Source: Chloromonas sp. AAM2
Taxonomy: Eukaryota > Chlorophyta > Chlorophyceae > Chlamydomonadales > Chlamydomonadaceae
Length of the DNA: 46,794 bases
Direction: 5' to 3'
NCBI GenBank assembly: GCA_004335635.1
Contig: QAXH01005286.1
Span: 11,934-58,727 of the forward strand
The notes under the pieces are model-generated. The model saw nothing but the letters and a program-made list of their open reading frames with translations. It did not search any database and was not told where the DNA came from. The translations under genes were made by a program, and so were the position numbers. Positions 36,209-46,794 of this stretch are shown in pieces (positions within the stretch are counted from its first letter, which is position 1; each line of letters begins with the position of its first letter).

Positions 36209-36377
36209 CTGCGGGATAATCAGGGCATGCAAGGATAAGGCCCAGGTGCCAGATCACAGGTCCGGCGTGGCGCAAGATGGACCAGCGTGGACCAGCGTGG
36301 ATAAGTCCCGCAGGTGACCCAACCAAACGTGCGGCGATGCTGCATGGGTCGCGTGTGAGAGCTGTGAACAGCTTTAC

Positions 36378-37197
36378 TCAACAGCATGGATTGCATTGCG
36401 AGCGAATGCGGTGGTGCAGCGTACACGAACAAGCTGAGGAGGCGACGATGATGATTTCTGAGGTGTGCTCGGTAGATCCACCCACCAATTGAAGGGAGGC
36501 CATTTCTGGTGTGAGAACTTCTTGTTTGCGAGAGTGAACTTCAGGGAACTCTTCTTGCAGAGGAGTGGCTTCCTCTTCCACAGCTGATTGGACTGACTTT
36601 TGCTTGGAGATGGAGTGGATGGTATACCAGCTGATGCAGACAGCAGTAGCGACAAGGCTTAGCAGAATCAAGTTGAACGTCCCCTTCTTCGTCGACGAAG
36701 ACTTTTGTGGTCGCATTGTTGGTGATGCTCGTTGCCAACGACCTCGTGACGTTGTCAATCTCGTGATGCAGGATCGCGTGGATCACCGCCTTATCCAACG
36801 CAGGCTTGTTAAACCGCACTGAGTTATCCACAACCTTGACCGCGTTGTGTTAGCAGTTAGGTTTGACCAAGATCACCAGGAAGACCAACCCTGTGATCCG
36901 GGGTGACGTCTAACTCTTCACAAGTCTAGGCTCTTGATTTCAAATGTCTACATGATTTTAAATGTCTACATGAGCAACGGCTCCTGTCGCCCAAGACGAT
37001 GTTCCTTACATGCCCCTGCACATTGTGTTCCACTGCGTGTTGTGATCGAGCTCCTGCATCAGATTTAGCAAGCAGTGTCTGTTTGTGGGTCTGACAGACT
37101 TGGCACAGTCGCACAGAATTAACTCGGTGCTTTCGTGGCAAGTGTCACATTTAGGGAGGGGGCCCAGAATGTCATGGATGTCATGGACAGTTCCCAT
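36378..37197 (-). other. Cluster of unassigned open frames, possible foreign insert
   Basis: Three minus-strand stretches look protein-like. From 37197 a short frame has CDTCHESTELILCDC, a cysteine/histidine arrangement resembling part of a PHD finger. From about 36834 a frame reads VRFNKPALDKAVIHAILHHE and continues into VDEEGDVQLDSAKP. An overlapping frame from 36758 has a basic N-terminus, a 20-residue hydrophobic segment around LILLSLVATAVC and an acidic tail. No splice sites connecting them were convincing, and stops separate the first from the second. I recognise no family. Decayed host gene, endogenous viral or transposon remnant are all possible. Confidence 0.3.
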
Positions 37198-37710
37198 CTG
37201 GAGACTCTCCTTTCAAGACTCTAATGCGGGTTGGCTGCTTGGGAGAGAACAGTATCCACACTGGCCACTTTGGGTTAGGGTTTCAAGCATGCCGTAACTG
37301 GCATTATGCATGGCTAACCTCGTAAGGGCTGCAGCCTGTGGCATTCACATGCAAGGGGGCGTGTGTGGTGCTTCTCGGCCGGATCACTGCGTAAATCAAG
37401 ACAGAGAAAAAACCAGCATTGGCACACATCTGGAACACCAAGCAACCCAACTGCTAATACAGAGGTGAGACACAAGCGCATGGAGGCACATGGCACTGCC
37501 ACATCACTTGAGATACTCATTCGGAATTATGCCTGTCTCTTGCTGTGTCGGATGACTTTACGTCACAGGTCCCTACATCAGTGCACATGTATGCGACATA
37601 AAATATCAACTCCAGCAGTCTTACAGTCTTCGTGATCAAACATAAAGACTGGTGTTAGTAGTCACATCGCCGAGCAGAGGTCAACACAAGAAGCGCGGTT
37701 TGAGTGGTTG

Positions 37711-38404
37711 CTATGCTCTCCTCTGATGTACTAAGAGCTGACACATTCTGGCCACTCATAGCTCGACATCAGAAGTCCTCCTGGGTCCTGAAGTTGTATT
37801 TTACACGACGTGCACATTTTACACAATTTACACAACGATATCACATGAGGGGGGGGACTCCAGCCCGTCCAACCTACAAGTGAAGGGGATTGCGACACAC
37901 ACTTCAAGTAACTATGGTGGTCACCCCTCGAAGTTGGCAACCGGACAATTATGGCAACGTTCATGCATCCAGAAAAACTTAACTGACTTGATTGTATACA
38001 GTATGCAATTGCACTTGCCAACAACAGCAACTGATCTGCAATTCGTATCATCATTCACTATGCTCTCCTCTGATGTACTAAGAGCTGACACATTCTGGCC
38101 ACTCATAGCTCGACATCAGAAGTCCTCCTGGGTCCTGAAGTTGTATTGTACACGACGTGCACATTTTACACAATTTACACAACCATATCACATGAGGGGG
38201 GGGACTCCAGCCCGTCCAACCTACAAGTGAAGGGGATTGCGACACACACTTCAAGTAATGGTGGTGGTCACCCCTCAAAGTTGGCAACCGGACAATTATG
38301 GCAACGTTCATGCACCCAGAAAAACTTAACTGATTTGATTGTATACAGTATGCAATTGCACTTGCCAACAACAACAACTAATCTGCAATTCGTATCATCA
38401 TTCA
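37711..38404 (+). repeat. Tandem duplication, 2 x 347 bp
   Basis: Units 37711-38057 and 38058-38404 are directly adjacent and nearly identical; scattered single-base differences are seen by eye. Each contains a G7-8 tract, GTGAAGGGGATTGCGACACA and TTGGCAACCGGACAATTATG. A diverged inverted partial copy lies at 20252-20336. No coding role is apparent. Confidence 0.95.
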
Positions 38405-38422
38405 CAACAGACACCTGTACCT

Positions 38423-38437
38423 GTCCCAGAACTGGCA
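38423..38437 (+). repeat. Dispersed 15-base motif, copy 4
   Basis: Exact GTCCCAGAACTGGCA followed by a pyrimidine tract, 18 bases past the end of the 347-bp tandem duplication. Confidence 0.75.
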
Positions 38438-38989
38438 GACTTCCTTTTCCTCCCCGCACATTTCAACTCATAAAACGAACAAATCCTCGGTCACTGATCC
38501 TCACAGCCAAACAAAAGGGTGTGTTTGTGAGCTACACACCGGGGCACAGGTCAGAGGATTCCAACCCATCCATCGAGCAAATGAATGGAATTGTGGCCAA
38601 GCGAGTGGACTCGGGGGGTACAAAAGGGGGAGACAAATCCACAGCTCAATTTTCATATTGCGGCAGGCACACTGCTACACCTAACAGACGTGCCACGGCA
38701 AGCAGCACCCGCTCAGCCAGCGCTGTGATCTCATATACAGTGTTGTATGTACGTTGGTGGGTGCATGTTGCCACATGTCCTTGTGTATTGGCACGGGCTT
38801 GTCAGTCCTCTGCAAGTATCAAAACTCCTGGGCAATGCCCAAGCCAAGATTGAGTTGACAAGGCCTCACAGAAAATGTCATCCTCCTCTCATCAACCCTC
38901 TGGCTAGCAAATCAATTGAAGACAAAATGACGAACCAGGCTGGCGAACGAGTTGTGCAAGCGCAAGAATGCTAGTGTCTACTTACGCAA

Positions 38990-39044
38990 TTGATTGGTAA
39001 GTGATTGGTAAGTGATTGGTAAGTGATTGGTAAGTGATTGGTAA
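38990..39044. repeat. 11-bp minisatellite (GTGATTGGTAA)
   Basis: Five head-to-tail 11-base units; the first begins TTGATTGG. Confidence 0.95.
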
Positions 39045-39540
39045 GTGTGTCCAACGCCAGGCTAGCAAAATGGGCCTTGCATGACCCAGCCACCAAGCCA
39101 CCTCACCGGATCATCAACGCAATCACCACCCAGATAACCGACAACTTTGCATCAGCCAAGCATCAGTAATTAAGTAGTTCTTCCCACACAGCTGCACCTA
39201 ACCCACCAGCACCACTGGGTATAGGGACTGGCCATCCAACACAACCTGCATTCATAAGCGATTCAGGAAGGACAAAAAGTACCCTTAGCAGATCAGGGCC
39301 TAGCCAATCTGCCTTGTCAATCCAACTGCTGCAACGCCGCAGAACAAACACCAGGTCCAGTTGGCACAACTCACATTGCTGCTCAGATTACTCGCCAAGC
39401 AGGCTCAAATGGCATGCCCCTCTCTCTTGTGGCACAACAAGTTGCCACTGGCCCAACTGACATTCGTTTATTTCATGCGCAGGCTGGGATTGATTCAGCT
39501 CGACTTGCATGGGCCTTTCTTGCGAATTCAAGGCACCACG

Positions 39541-42500
39541 TCAGACCTTCACCGTGTGCTTCTCCGCCCGCCCATGCTGCCTCATGAGGTCACTGACTGC
39601 CTGCAGCCGGTGCAGGTCGTCACGCAGGTGCACCTGGCGACCATGGCCTGCATGGGTGAACACAGGCACATGCATATTTGTGGCCTCCAGGTGCAGGTCA
39701 GATGCGAGCACTGTTTAAGCAGCTGGGTGGTGCACATGCTCGTGTGATGGCACAGTAGCGAGTGTGAGGTCATCCGCATAGTCTTTCTGCGTTCCTCTTC
39801 CTGGTTGAGGTCAGACCCGAGTGATGACCTGAGCCTGTATCCGAGTGATAACATGGACTGAATATGCCTGGGCGATGGCACAGCCAGTTTAACAGGCAGA
39901 CTGAAGACATGATTGTCACCGTCCCATTGCGGTTGGTTGACGTTAACAACCTGCACGAAAACCACAGCGTGCGGTAATGCCTTACCCGCCAGCACATGCA
40001 GCCAGTCGTACTGCAGCAGGAGGGGCACGCTGTCCAGCTGAGTCTCAAAGTCATACCTGCACCAGCGCACACGATCAAGCTGTTAGTATACAAGGAATTT
40101 GGTAGCACAGGTGCCGCATGAGCCACAAAGGTAGCATACCTGCTGTGTGGCAAGACTGCAGCAGGTTCACAACAGCAATGCAGTGTTGCAATCGTACTAC
40201 TCACCTTCCCACAGCACGCACAGTCTACGATTGCACACTGCCGTCACTGAGTCACTACTCTGAACAACGCACTTCTTATGTGCAGATGTAATGAACCACA
40301 ACGCCAGTGCTCTCCCCGCTCACCAGCAGAAGTCTTTGAAGACATACAGCCTGTCACTCATGCCGTTCTGCTCGGGAGAGCTCAGGTGGTCGCCTGCAAA
40401 GGGAAAGTGACGTATGCGGATAGCATATGCCATGTAGTGTTCAGCTTTGTAATGTTCCATACAATTGATGTCGCATGCAAGGCCAAAGCATTCCAGGCCT
40501 AATGCCATCTGCCATGCGTCTTGCTGCTGACCACAACACTGATGCCTAATATGTAACAGTATCAGGATAGACCCTGTTACGGATATATCGCAAATCAAAA
40601 ATTATGATCTAATAATGATCCAAAAATAATCCTTCAAGTTGGCTCTTTCATAAGTCAGTTGCCATCATGTATCATAACAAGACCGATACCCACCTCAAAG
40701 CCTTACCGAAATCAAGTCACAATGTACTGTCTCTGAGTCAACATAAAAGCAATTTGGCTTTCCTAAGACCTACCTGAGAACAGCGTGCGACTGGGCCTGT
40801 GGTACATGCACACGTGATGCGAGGTGTGACCGGGTGTGAGCACCAGCTCAAAGTCGTTGGACTGGTCCGCTGGCCGGCCCTGCGCCAGGGTGGCGGGGTG
40901 TGACGTGACGTGTGACCAGGGCCACGGGCCGGCACCCTCCAGCTTGATCTCGACGTTGGCTGTGTTGGGCCGCAACTGCAGGCAGCAGGTGCAGGCGTGT
41001 GTCAGAGTCATAATGAATGAATGAAGAAATGAATGACGCAGCCAACGTAAGGAGGATGTAAAAGTCTAGTCAAAGCAACCAAGACACAGGGCATGAGACT
41101 AGTAGCTGGGGAGATGGATACTGGCATTCTCTTGCTTAGCGCTGCCTGCCATGGGCCATCACCCAAGCTGAAAGCTAGAAGCCTGTTGCGGCCAAGACCA
41201 TTTTCAGAACTGGTTTGAGCAAAGCTCGGCGGTGTTGACCATGGCACAAGGGCAGTCCAAACATTGACCACCTGCTGTTGCACACAGCTGCACCTGGTTT
41301 CCTCTGCCCGCTGGATTGGCTTTCTGCTCGCCACCTACCTCGCCCTGGTGAAGGATGCGCACAGCCTGGAAGTGCTTGGCCCACTTGTCGTGATCTGCCA
41401 CGTCATCCCTGGACGGCAGGCACACAGGCACAGCAGCTCAGTGCACCCCGTGCGGGTGCCCACAAGTCAAGTCTCTGTGGGCACAACACATAGCCACTGG
41501 AAAAGAGGCGTTTGCTTGCAACACGTGTCATGGCTAACTTGAGCTATGTAATCCAATGGCGTTGCGCGTGTGTCGTCGTTGCCAGAACTGCAGTTTGTTG
41601 ACTGCAGTGTGCCTGAATGTTTCTGGTGTTACCTCAAGCTGTTTTGCCAGTCGTGTCCTCTCCACATGTCACATTGACATAACCTCCAGTGTGCATCGTT
41701 GGCATGGCCAACCATGTACCCCATGCACCGACTTATGCTCACATATGCACTGACTTGTGCTAATGCACTGACTTCTGCTTACATATGCTCAGACAATGCC
41801 CGCCATGTGTCCCATGGACTCACTTGTGCGTCAGGAAGATGTAGCGCACCCCGCCCAGCGCCTCAATCTGTCGGGCTAGGACGGGATTGTACCTGTGAGC
41901 GCAGTCAGTCACGTGTACTTGTTACACATTGGTCAGGTAAGAGCAAACCTGATTCTCCTGATTCCCAAACTGCTTAACGGTTCCAGACTGTCAGTTCTAT
42001 TTGGCCCATCCCCTTTGCTGTTTCAATTATTTTGTTGACCTATTCTCATCAGGTTGCCACTCTTGACTCGGCAGGGTCAAGCTTGTCTGAGCAGCTGGAC
42101 TCCCACGAGGCAGTGATGCTGTTCCTGGGCTTACCGCGGTTCTTGGGTATAAAAATCCTTAACTGAGAAGCAATGGAGCGCGAAGGGCGAACAGCATTGC
42201 TTTGGCTCACCGTGGTGAATCGACCAGTACGTTTCCATCCGGGCGCCTGACGAGGTACGAGGCAGCGCCAAAGCTGTTTTCACTGTGCCAGCCGCAGTGG
42301 TACACGCCCTCCACGCCTGCGGCACACGGAGTGATACGACACAGGCTGTGAGGGTGGTGGGGAGACTGCCAAAAGAAGATGGCCAGGCAACGAGCGGTGG
42401 AAGACAGGCAAGGAATGGCAGGACAGAGCACACCTCAAAGCGCCTATACCAGCCGTCTTAGTACTGTGCCGCACTTGAGTGCGTGGCACTGCGTGTCCAA

Positions 42501-44088
42501 CACTGAGATGATCAGCACTATCTGCATGTCCGGGTAGCGGAAGACAGCCTGGGCCGGTAAAACAAAGCCAGAGGACAGGTGATGAGCGATGAGAGGCAGA
42601 CAGCAGCCGGCAAGCAAGACTAGAGCACCAGTCCAAGCAAAACCCCAGATGGCTGTACCGCCACAAACTAACACTCTGTGGTGCAAGAGCACAGTAAGTG
42701 CAAACTAACACTCATGGGCTATGAGGAAGGGTGGACGAGCGTTTAGTTCAACTTCACTCCATCTCTTCTTGCAGTCTGCTCGCAATTCATCCCGACCAGA
42801 CAGCAGCAACTGACTGTTCCAATGTTTACGAGTTATGCCTCACCTGGTAGAAAGCAAGCAACACTCAACTGTCCATTAAAAAATATAAGAACGAGTGAAT
42901 TGAAAACACACTGTGTGTGTAGTCAGTAATCAGTCGGTTGTCTTCTGTCATTAGGTAGTTTACCACTGGGTGGAGTTGGTTAACCCAAAAAATCAGCACC
43001 TCACCAGGCACTGGTGCGGGCAGTCCTTGTTGCGCCTCCTGAAGCTCGTCACGTGACTTGTGGTCTGTGTGGATAGAAAACCTGCAAAAGTTTCCAAGGC
43101 ATCAGGGTTGCCTAGGAGTATGACAAGGGGCCTAGTGCATGCGGCCATCAGAAACAACGCGATTGCATGATAGCTGTAGCAGTATTCAGGATGAAGCTGA
43201 AGCCTCAACACAGTGAGTTCCTGTATGAGAACTGCCATGTGTCAACGTAATGGGGTCAGGTGCAGGCTGCTGAAGTGGCTGTGCGGTGAGGCAAGCCTGT
43301 TGCATCATCCGGCTTACGTAGGGCATGACAGCAGAGCCTGCATGGCCCGCACGCGCTCCTCATGGCCCTCCGGCTGCCGGTGCACCGCGCTCTGACCGCC
43401 CGCCCGCCCGAAGCTCGAGGGGCACATCCACCTGCATGAAAATGTGACTAAGTGAGAACTCCAACTACAAGGCTGACTAAACAGGTTGTCGATGATGTTA
43501 CTGATTGGTATGCTCTCCAGTGACTGGCTTGACTGCATAAACAAGAGGTGGGAAGGCCATAGGAAGCCACTATGCCGTCGCCAAGTGCTGTCAACTGATG
43601 AAACACCCCACACAGGTAGCGCAATGATGGCGAACTGCAGGGCACTGTGCTGTGGTGCGTGTTGGTAGTCCTGAGCACAGGGTGGCACCTCGTGAGGCGT
43701 GGTGCATGGTCAATGTGGTGACAGGCGTGATGTGCCAAGCGACGAGCCTAGAAGCCCAGGTCGGGAGCACGCGACACACTGTGTCCTGCTCATACTAGGT
43801 CCTCACGACTGCACCTGAGCCCTCATAAGCCTGTCCAGACACAACTTGTGCTTCCTACCCTAGCGTACCCTTGCGTGTAGCAACGCCCCGAACACGTGTC
43901 TACCTGCAGGTGTCGCAATCGATGCATGTCTGGTCCACCCAGAAGTCTCCCGCCACGTTCTGAGGCCGTCGCTGACTGTGGGGGTTCGCTGCCACAGCAG
44001 TCGCACTGCTGGCACGGACGCTAACGCTTAGTGGTCGCGTTGCGCGGTGCGCCAGGGCCTGATGGGGCGCAGGGCACGCTACTCGCAT
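39541..44088 (-). CDS. Ferredoxin-like [4Fe-4S] / metallo-beta-lactamase fusion protein, 10 exons
   Basis: Exons: 44088-43904, 43431-43318, 43081-43005, 42316-42211, 41892-41824, 41408-41339, 40975-40774, 40393-40324, 40056-39986, 39647-39541 (stop TGA). They total 1,071 bases (356 residues), in phase at all nine joins. The first about 40 residues are Arg/Ser/Ala-rich, fitting a plastid transit peptide. Next comes a ferredoxin-like cluster ([15 protein letters not shown], later LLSCPT). The MBL fold follows: [54 protein letters not shown] and AGHGR. The metal motif is THxDDxxDH rather than THxHxDH, as I recall for this plant/algal branch (At4g33540-like). Function of this family is not established; the cluster suggests redox chemistry. 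The gene is divergent from the SDR gene. Confidence 0.93.
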
Positions 44089-44554
44089 CGTCGCTCTGTC
44101 GTGGATACAAGGGCTGCGGGGTTAGGCTCGAATCAGTTGTCTGTGCTGGTATGAGTCAGAAGCCAGAAAGTGAAATTGTGTTGTGTGCGTAGGTTGTGTG
44201 CTTGTCCTGTCCTTATATGTGTCAATTAGACGCAGCAATCTTCGCAGCTTGCACTTCACCCCGTCCACCACGTAATCTCACATTCCGAAACGACTTGATT
44301 ACTGGATGGTAAGAACTTTTTGACTTCGCTTACAGATCGGCCAGATGCATCTCAACTCGTTTGAACTGAAATTTTGGAGCTCATATCCAGAACATATCCA
44401 GAACAAAAAGAGGTCGCCTAGGCGGTTAGGGTTCAAGGTTGACCGGACAATTTCCGACCCGTTGGGATCGTCGGCATCCTTATCCTACTCATTCTGAAAT
44501 TGATTTAATGCATTCGCATTCTCAAGGATACTGAAACTAAACAAAGGAGGAATC
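44089..44554. promoter_or_regulatory. Divergent promoter region, MBL / SDR
   Basis: 466 bases between the two start codons must hold both promoters and 5' leaders. No core element was recognised. An imperfect direct repeat CATATCCAGAACATATCCAG lies near 44379-44403. Confidence 0.5.
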
Positions 44555-46454
44555 ATGACCACCGAACCCACCAACAGCCGGCCAAGCTTGTTTACCTGTG
44601 AGTGCTGCTGATGCTGTTCCATGCTATATGGCGTCCTACTCACATTTTCCCAATCTCTTGCATGTCAGCCCTACCCTTGCTGATCACTGGCACTGTCTCA
44701 TGCTCAGCCTCTCCCTCACCCTGCACACATGCACTTGCCACAGATAGTCATTGGAAGTGAAGTATCACATTCTTCTATGCGTACTCTGGTACAACTACAT
44801 GTATAAACGTTGGATTTACTTGGACCGTGCTTGCAGACCTGATTGCGGAGCAGCACCAGTCTGGCTTCAGCAGCGCTTCTACAGCTGCACAGGTTATCAG
44901 TCGCTATGGCAGCGCAAAGAAGACAGTGTTCGTTACAGGTGGGCTGGTTGTTGTTGTTGTTGTTGTTTACATGGCCTTCAGTCAGGAGCGGACTCCTCAG
45001 CGCGGCAATGGGTGCGAGGGAGGGGGCTTACACGGACCGATGTGCTCAAGACAATCATAAAGCCAATGTAAAGTGGGCTGAATACCACTCGGAACGATAT
45101 CTCCAGAAGGACAGTTGTGTCTTGCCATGCCAAAATGAGAAAACCATGGAGACAACTGGGGCCTCCCCTCGCCCCGCCAAACTTGTTCCAAGAACGGGAC
45201 TTGCGCATAGATGCTGACGCTTGCAGTCTGCTGTTCTCAAAGTGGGTTCGATACTCGGACTGGTATAAGAAGCCGCGAGCGGTCTGACAGCACGGAAAAG
45301 CTAGTATTTAAGAGAAGTCCTAGCAGCCAGGCCGATACCTGGGAGCGATACCTAGAAAAGCTGCAGTTTGCCATGTCATGCCAGACTGGAGCACTGAGGC
45401 CATTGGTGGTAGCTGATTCAACAGTAAGCTTACTTGCTTGCACTTCGTCTGCGCACACGCACGTTCACCCCGTGCCAGTTGTGGCCATAATATAAGGGCA
45501 GGCACTTGTGACGTTAGTCGCCGCCTGAACACCCGGCACATGCTGATTTGTTTCAAAACACAGGTGGGCTGTTGTTACTGTTAGATGAGCATGTCGAGCC
45601 ACACATCACTGCCATGTACTCTTGAGGTATCCGCTGGACCACATGTGTTGTTCACATGCAGAAAGCATGCAGGTCATCAACTCTGATGATTAAGCCTCCT
45701 TGTCTGCGCCAGGTGTCTGTGCCTGCTGCTCAGATCCAAGGTATTGCCTGGCACAGTGTGCCTCCTAGTTGACACAGTGCTCAGTTGCTTGACATGATTG
45801 AACCGTTTGTGTGTGTGTATGTCAGGTGCCAGCAGCGTGGTGGGGAGTGCCCTGTGCGCTGAGCTGTGCCGGGCAGGGGCAACGGTCATCATGGGGTACT
45901 GCCACAGCGAGGCACAGGTCAGTCACACAAGTCAGTGTCAGTCACACAAGTCAGTGTCAGTCACACAAGTCAGTGTCAGTCACACAAGTCAGTGTCGGTC
46001 ACACAAGTCAGTGTCAGTCACACAAGTCAGTGAGATCAACTCACAGGTTAGTGGAACACAAGGGGGTCGATGCAGCATGGCCTGAGCAGCATGGCATGGT
46101 GGCTGGGCAGGTGGGTGGGTGGAAAACACTGACGCCGACGGAAGTCGCAAAAGACATGGGGAGTGTGTAAGCAATATGTTTTGGGACTGCCCTTCGATCC
46201 ATCACATGGGAGATGTTGCTGCTTGGCTTTCTGTTTTTTGTGTGAACGCGCCCTCAGTCCACACACTTTAACCTGGGCTTTCAACCCCCCAGGCATCACG
46301 CAAACGTCAATTACATCCGCCCCCTACTTCCCAGGTGGTTGTTGCCGCTGAGCAGTTTATGTCTGAGGCTGCACCCATGGGCGGCCGGGCGGTGCCTGTC
46401 CCATGCGACCTCTCATCCAGGGGGGGTGCACAGGCATGCGCTGCAGAGGTGCAG
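44555..46454 (+). CDS. Short-chain dehydrogenase/reductase (NAD(P)-binding), 5' part
   Basis: Exons: 44555-44597 (ATG, begins MTTEPTNSRPSLFT), 44837-44938, 45826-45917, 46335-46454, giving 119 residues in phase; the gene continues past the right edge. It has the Rossmann N-terminus KTVFVTGASSVVGSALCAEL, a variant of the SDR TGxxxGxG glycine motif in which the middle glycines read TGASSVVG. RAGATVIMGYCHSE (second strand and cofactor-specificity region) and AVPVPCDLSS (the Asp that contacts adenine) follow. The catalytic Tyr-x3-Lys lies beyond the window. The last exon could instead end at 46448. The substrate cannot be inferred. Confidence 0.85.
44947..45130 (+). repeat. Repeat family R2, contiguous copy
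   Basis: GTT repeat, ACATGGCCTTCAGTCAGGAG, CTCAGCG and a G-rich run, directly followed by ACGGACCGATGTGCTCAAGA, CGGAACGATAT and CCAGAAGGACAGTTGTG. It joins both halves seen separately elsewhere. It sits in SDR intron 2. Confidence 0.8.
45920..46032. repeat. 19-bp minisatellite at an SDR splice donor
   Basis: Six copies of a 19-base unit CAGTCACACAAGTCAGTGT start two bases after the donor site at 45918. One unit has a G for A change. Confidence 0.95.
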
Positions 46455-46716
46455 GTGCGGAATTTAATTTCATCACAGGCGTCACGGCATTCACAGGCCA
46501 TGTGAACTTCACCGCACAGCTAATGACCCGTTGGTGAGCAGTTCCAAATCCTGTTGTAGGGATCAACAACATTATGACGGGCTGTGCAGCTTGCATGATG
46601 ACCAGCAGACGAGTACACACATTTGAGCAGGCCGCCTGACCAGTCTGTGAGGCGTGGGCCGCTTGCAAGCGTGTGTCTAGGGCATGCATGCATGGCACGA
46701 TAGGTCCACCATGCAT

Positions 46717-46794
46717 GCCTGACTCTTAATGGCATGACTCTTAATGGCATGACTCTTAATGGCATGACTCTTAATGGCATGACTCTTAATGGCA
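46717..46794. repeat. 15-bp tandem repeat at right edge
   Basis: Five copies of GGCATGACTCTTAAT (the first with CCTG) run to the window end and probably continue. They are probably intronic in the SDR gene. Confidence 0.95.

Noticed and set aside
38988..39050. Tandem array considered as a CRISPR-like repeat
   Set aside because: Eleven-base units are head to tail without spacers; a minisatellite in a eukaryotic genome.
45236..45270. Possible tRNA T-arm (GGGTTCGATACTC)
   Set aside because: No matching acceptor, D-arm or anticodon arm could be found around it.
45798..46170. Ser/Gln/Val repeat protein encoded by the 19-bp array
   Set aside because: The unit is not a multiple of three and the array lies in an SDR intron behind a good donor site.

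Overview
The window reads as nuclear DNA of a green alga. Genes are split into many short exons joined by GT-AG introns of about 100 to 1,100 bases. Reading phase carries through every junction I followed. One reconstructed protein has a plastid transit region followed by a twin-arginine thylakoid-lumen signal. The best matches by eye are plant and algal families (chloroplast alpha/beta hydrolase, lumenal FKBP, ferredoxin/metallo-beta-lactamase fusion). TGTAA, the usual green-algal poly(A) signal, lies downstream of two genes. TAG, TAA and TGA all end genes, so the code is standard. G+C looks close to one half by eye, below that of Chlamydomonas; the species cannot be fixed from this.

Layout: the 3' end of a DUF212 (divergent PAP2) gene (+, to 1043); a 13-exon plastid-type alpha/beta hydrolase (-, 2284-8675); an uncharacterised EF-hand gene (-, 11099-12461, possibly one more exon to 12754); a complete FKBP prolyl isomerase (-, 13912-17046), divergent from a complete CHMP2/VPS2 ESCRT-III gene (+, 17326-20115); a repeat-rich block from about 20.1 to 34.6 kb; a dithiol glutaredoxin (-, 34804-36208, first exon not found); an unplaced cluster of open frames (36378-37197); a 2 x 347 bp tandem duplication; a complete 10-exon ferredoxin/metallo-beta-lactamase gene (-, 39541-44088), divergent from a short-chain dehydrogenase gene (+, from 44555) that runs off the right edge.

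The accessory block contains a diverged direct segmental duplication (about 20.8-26.0 kb and 28.9-32.2 kb). Both copies keep the last two exons of an unrecognised gene open, with frame-preserving indels. It also holds a 306-base assembly gap, several dispersed repeat families, and an intronless relic of a C5-cytosine DNA methyltransferase interrupted by an in-frame stop and a frameshift. I see no prokaryotic operon, CRISPR array, rRNA or convincing tRNA.

Exon models come from reading splice sites and protein similarity by eye. No alignment or transcript evidence was available. The conserved genes are house-keeping or plastid functions and do not form one pathway. The two divergent pairs may share promoters.
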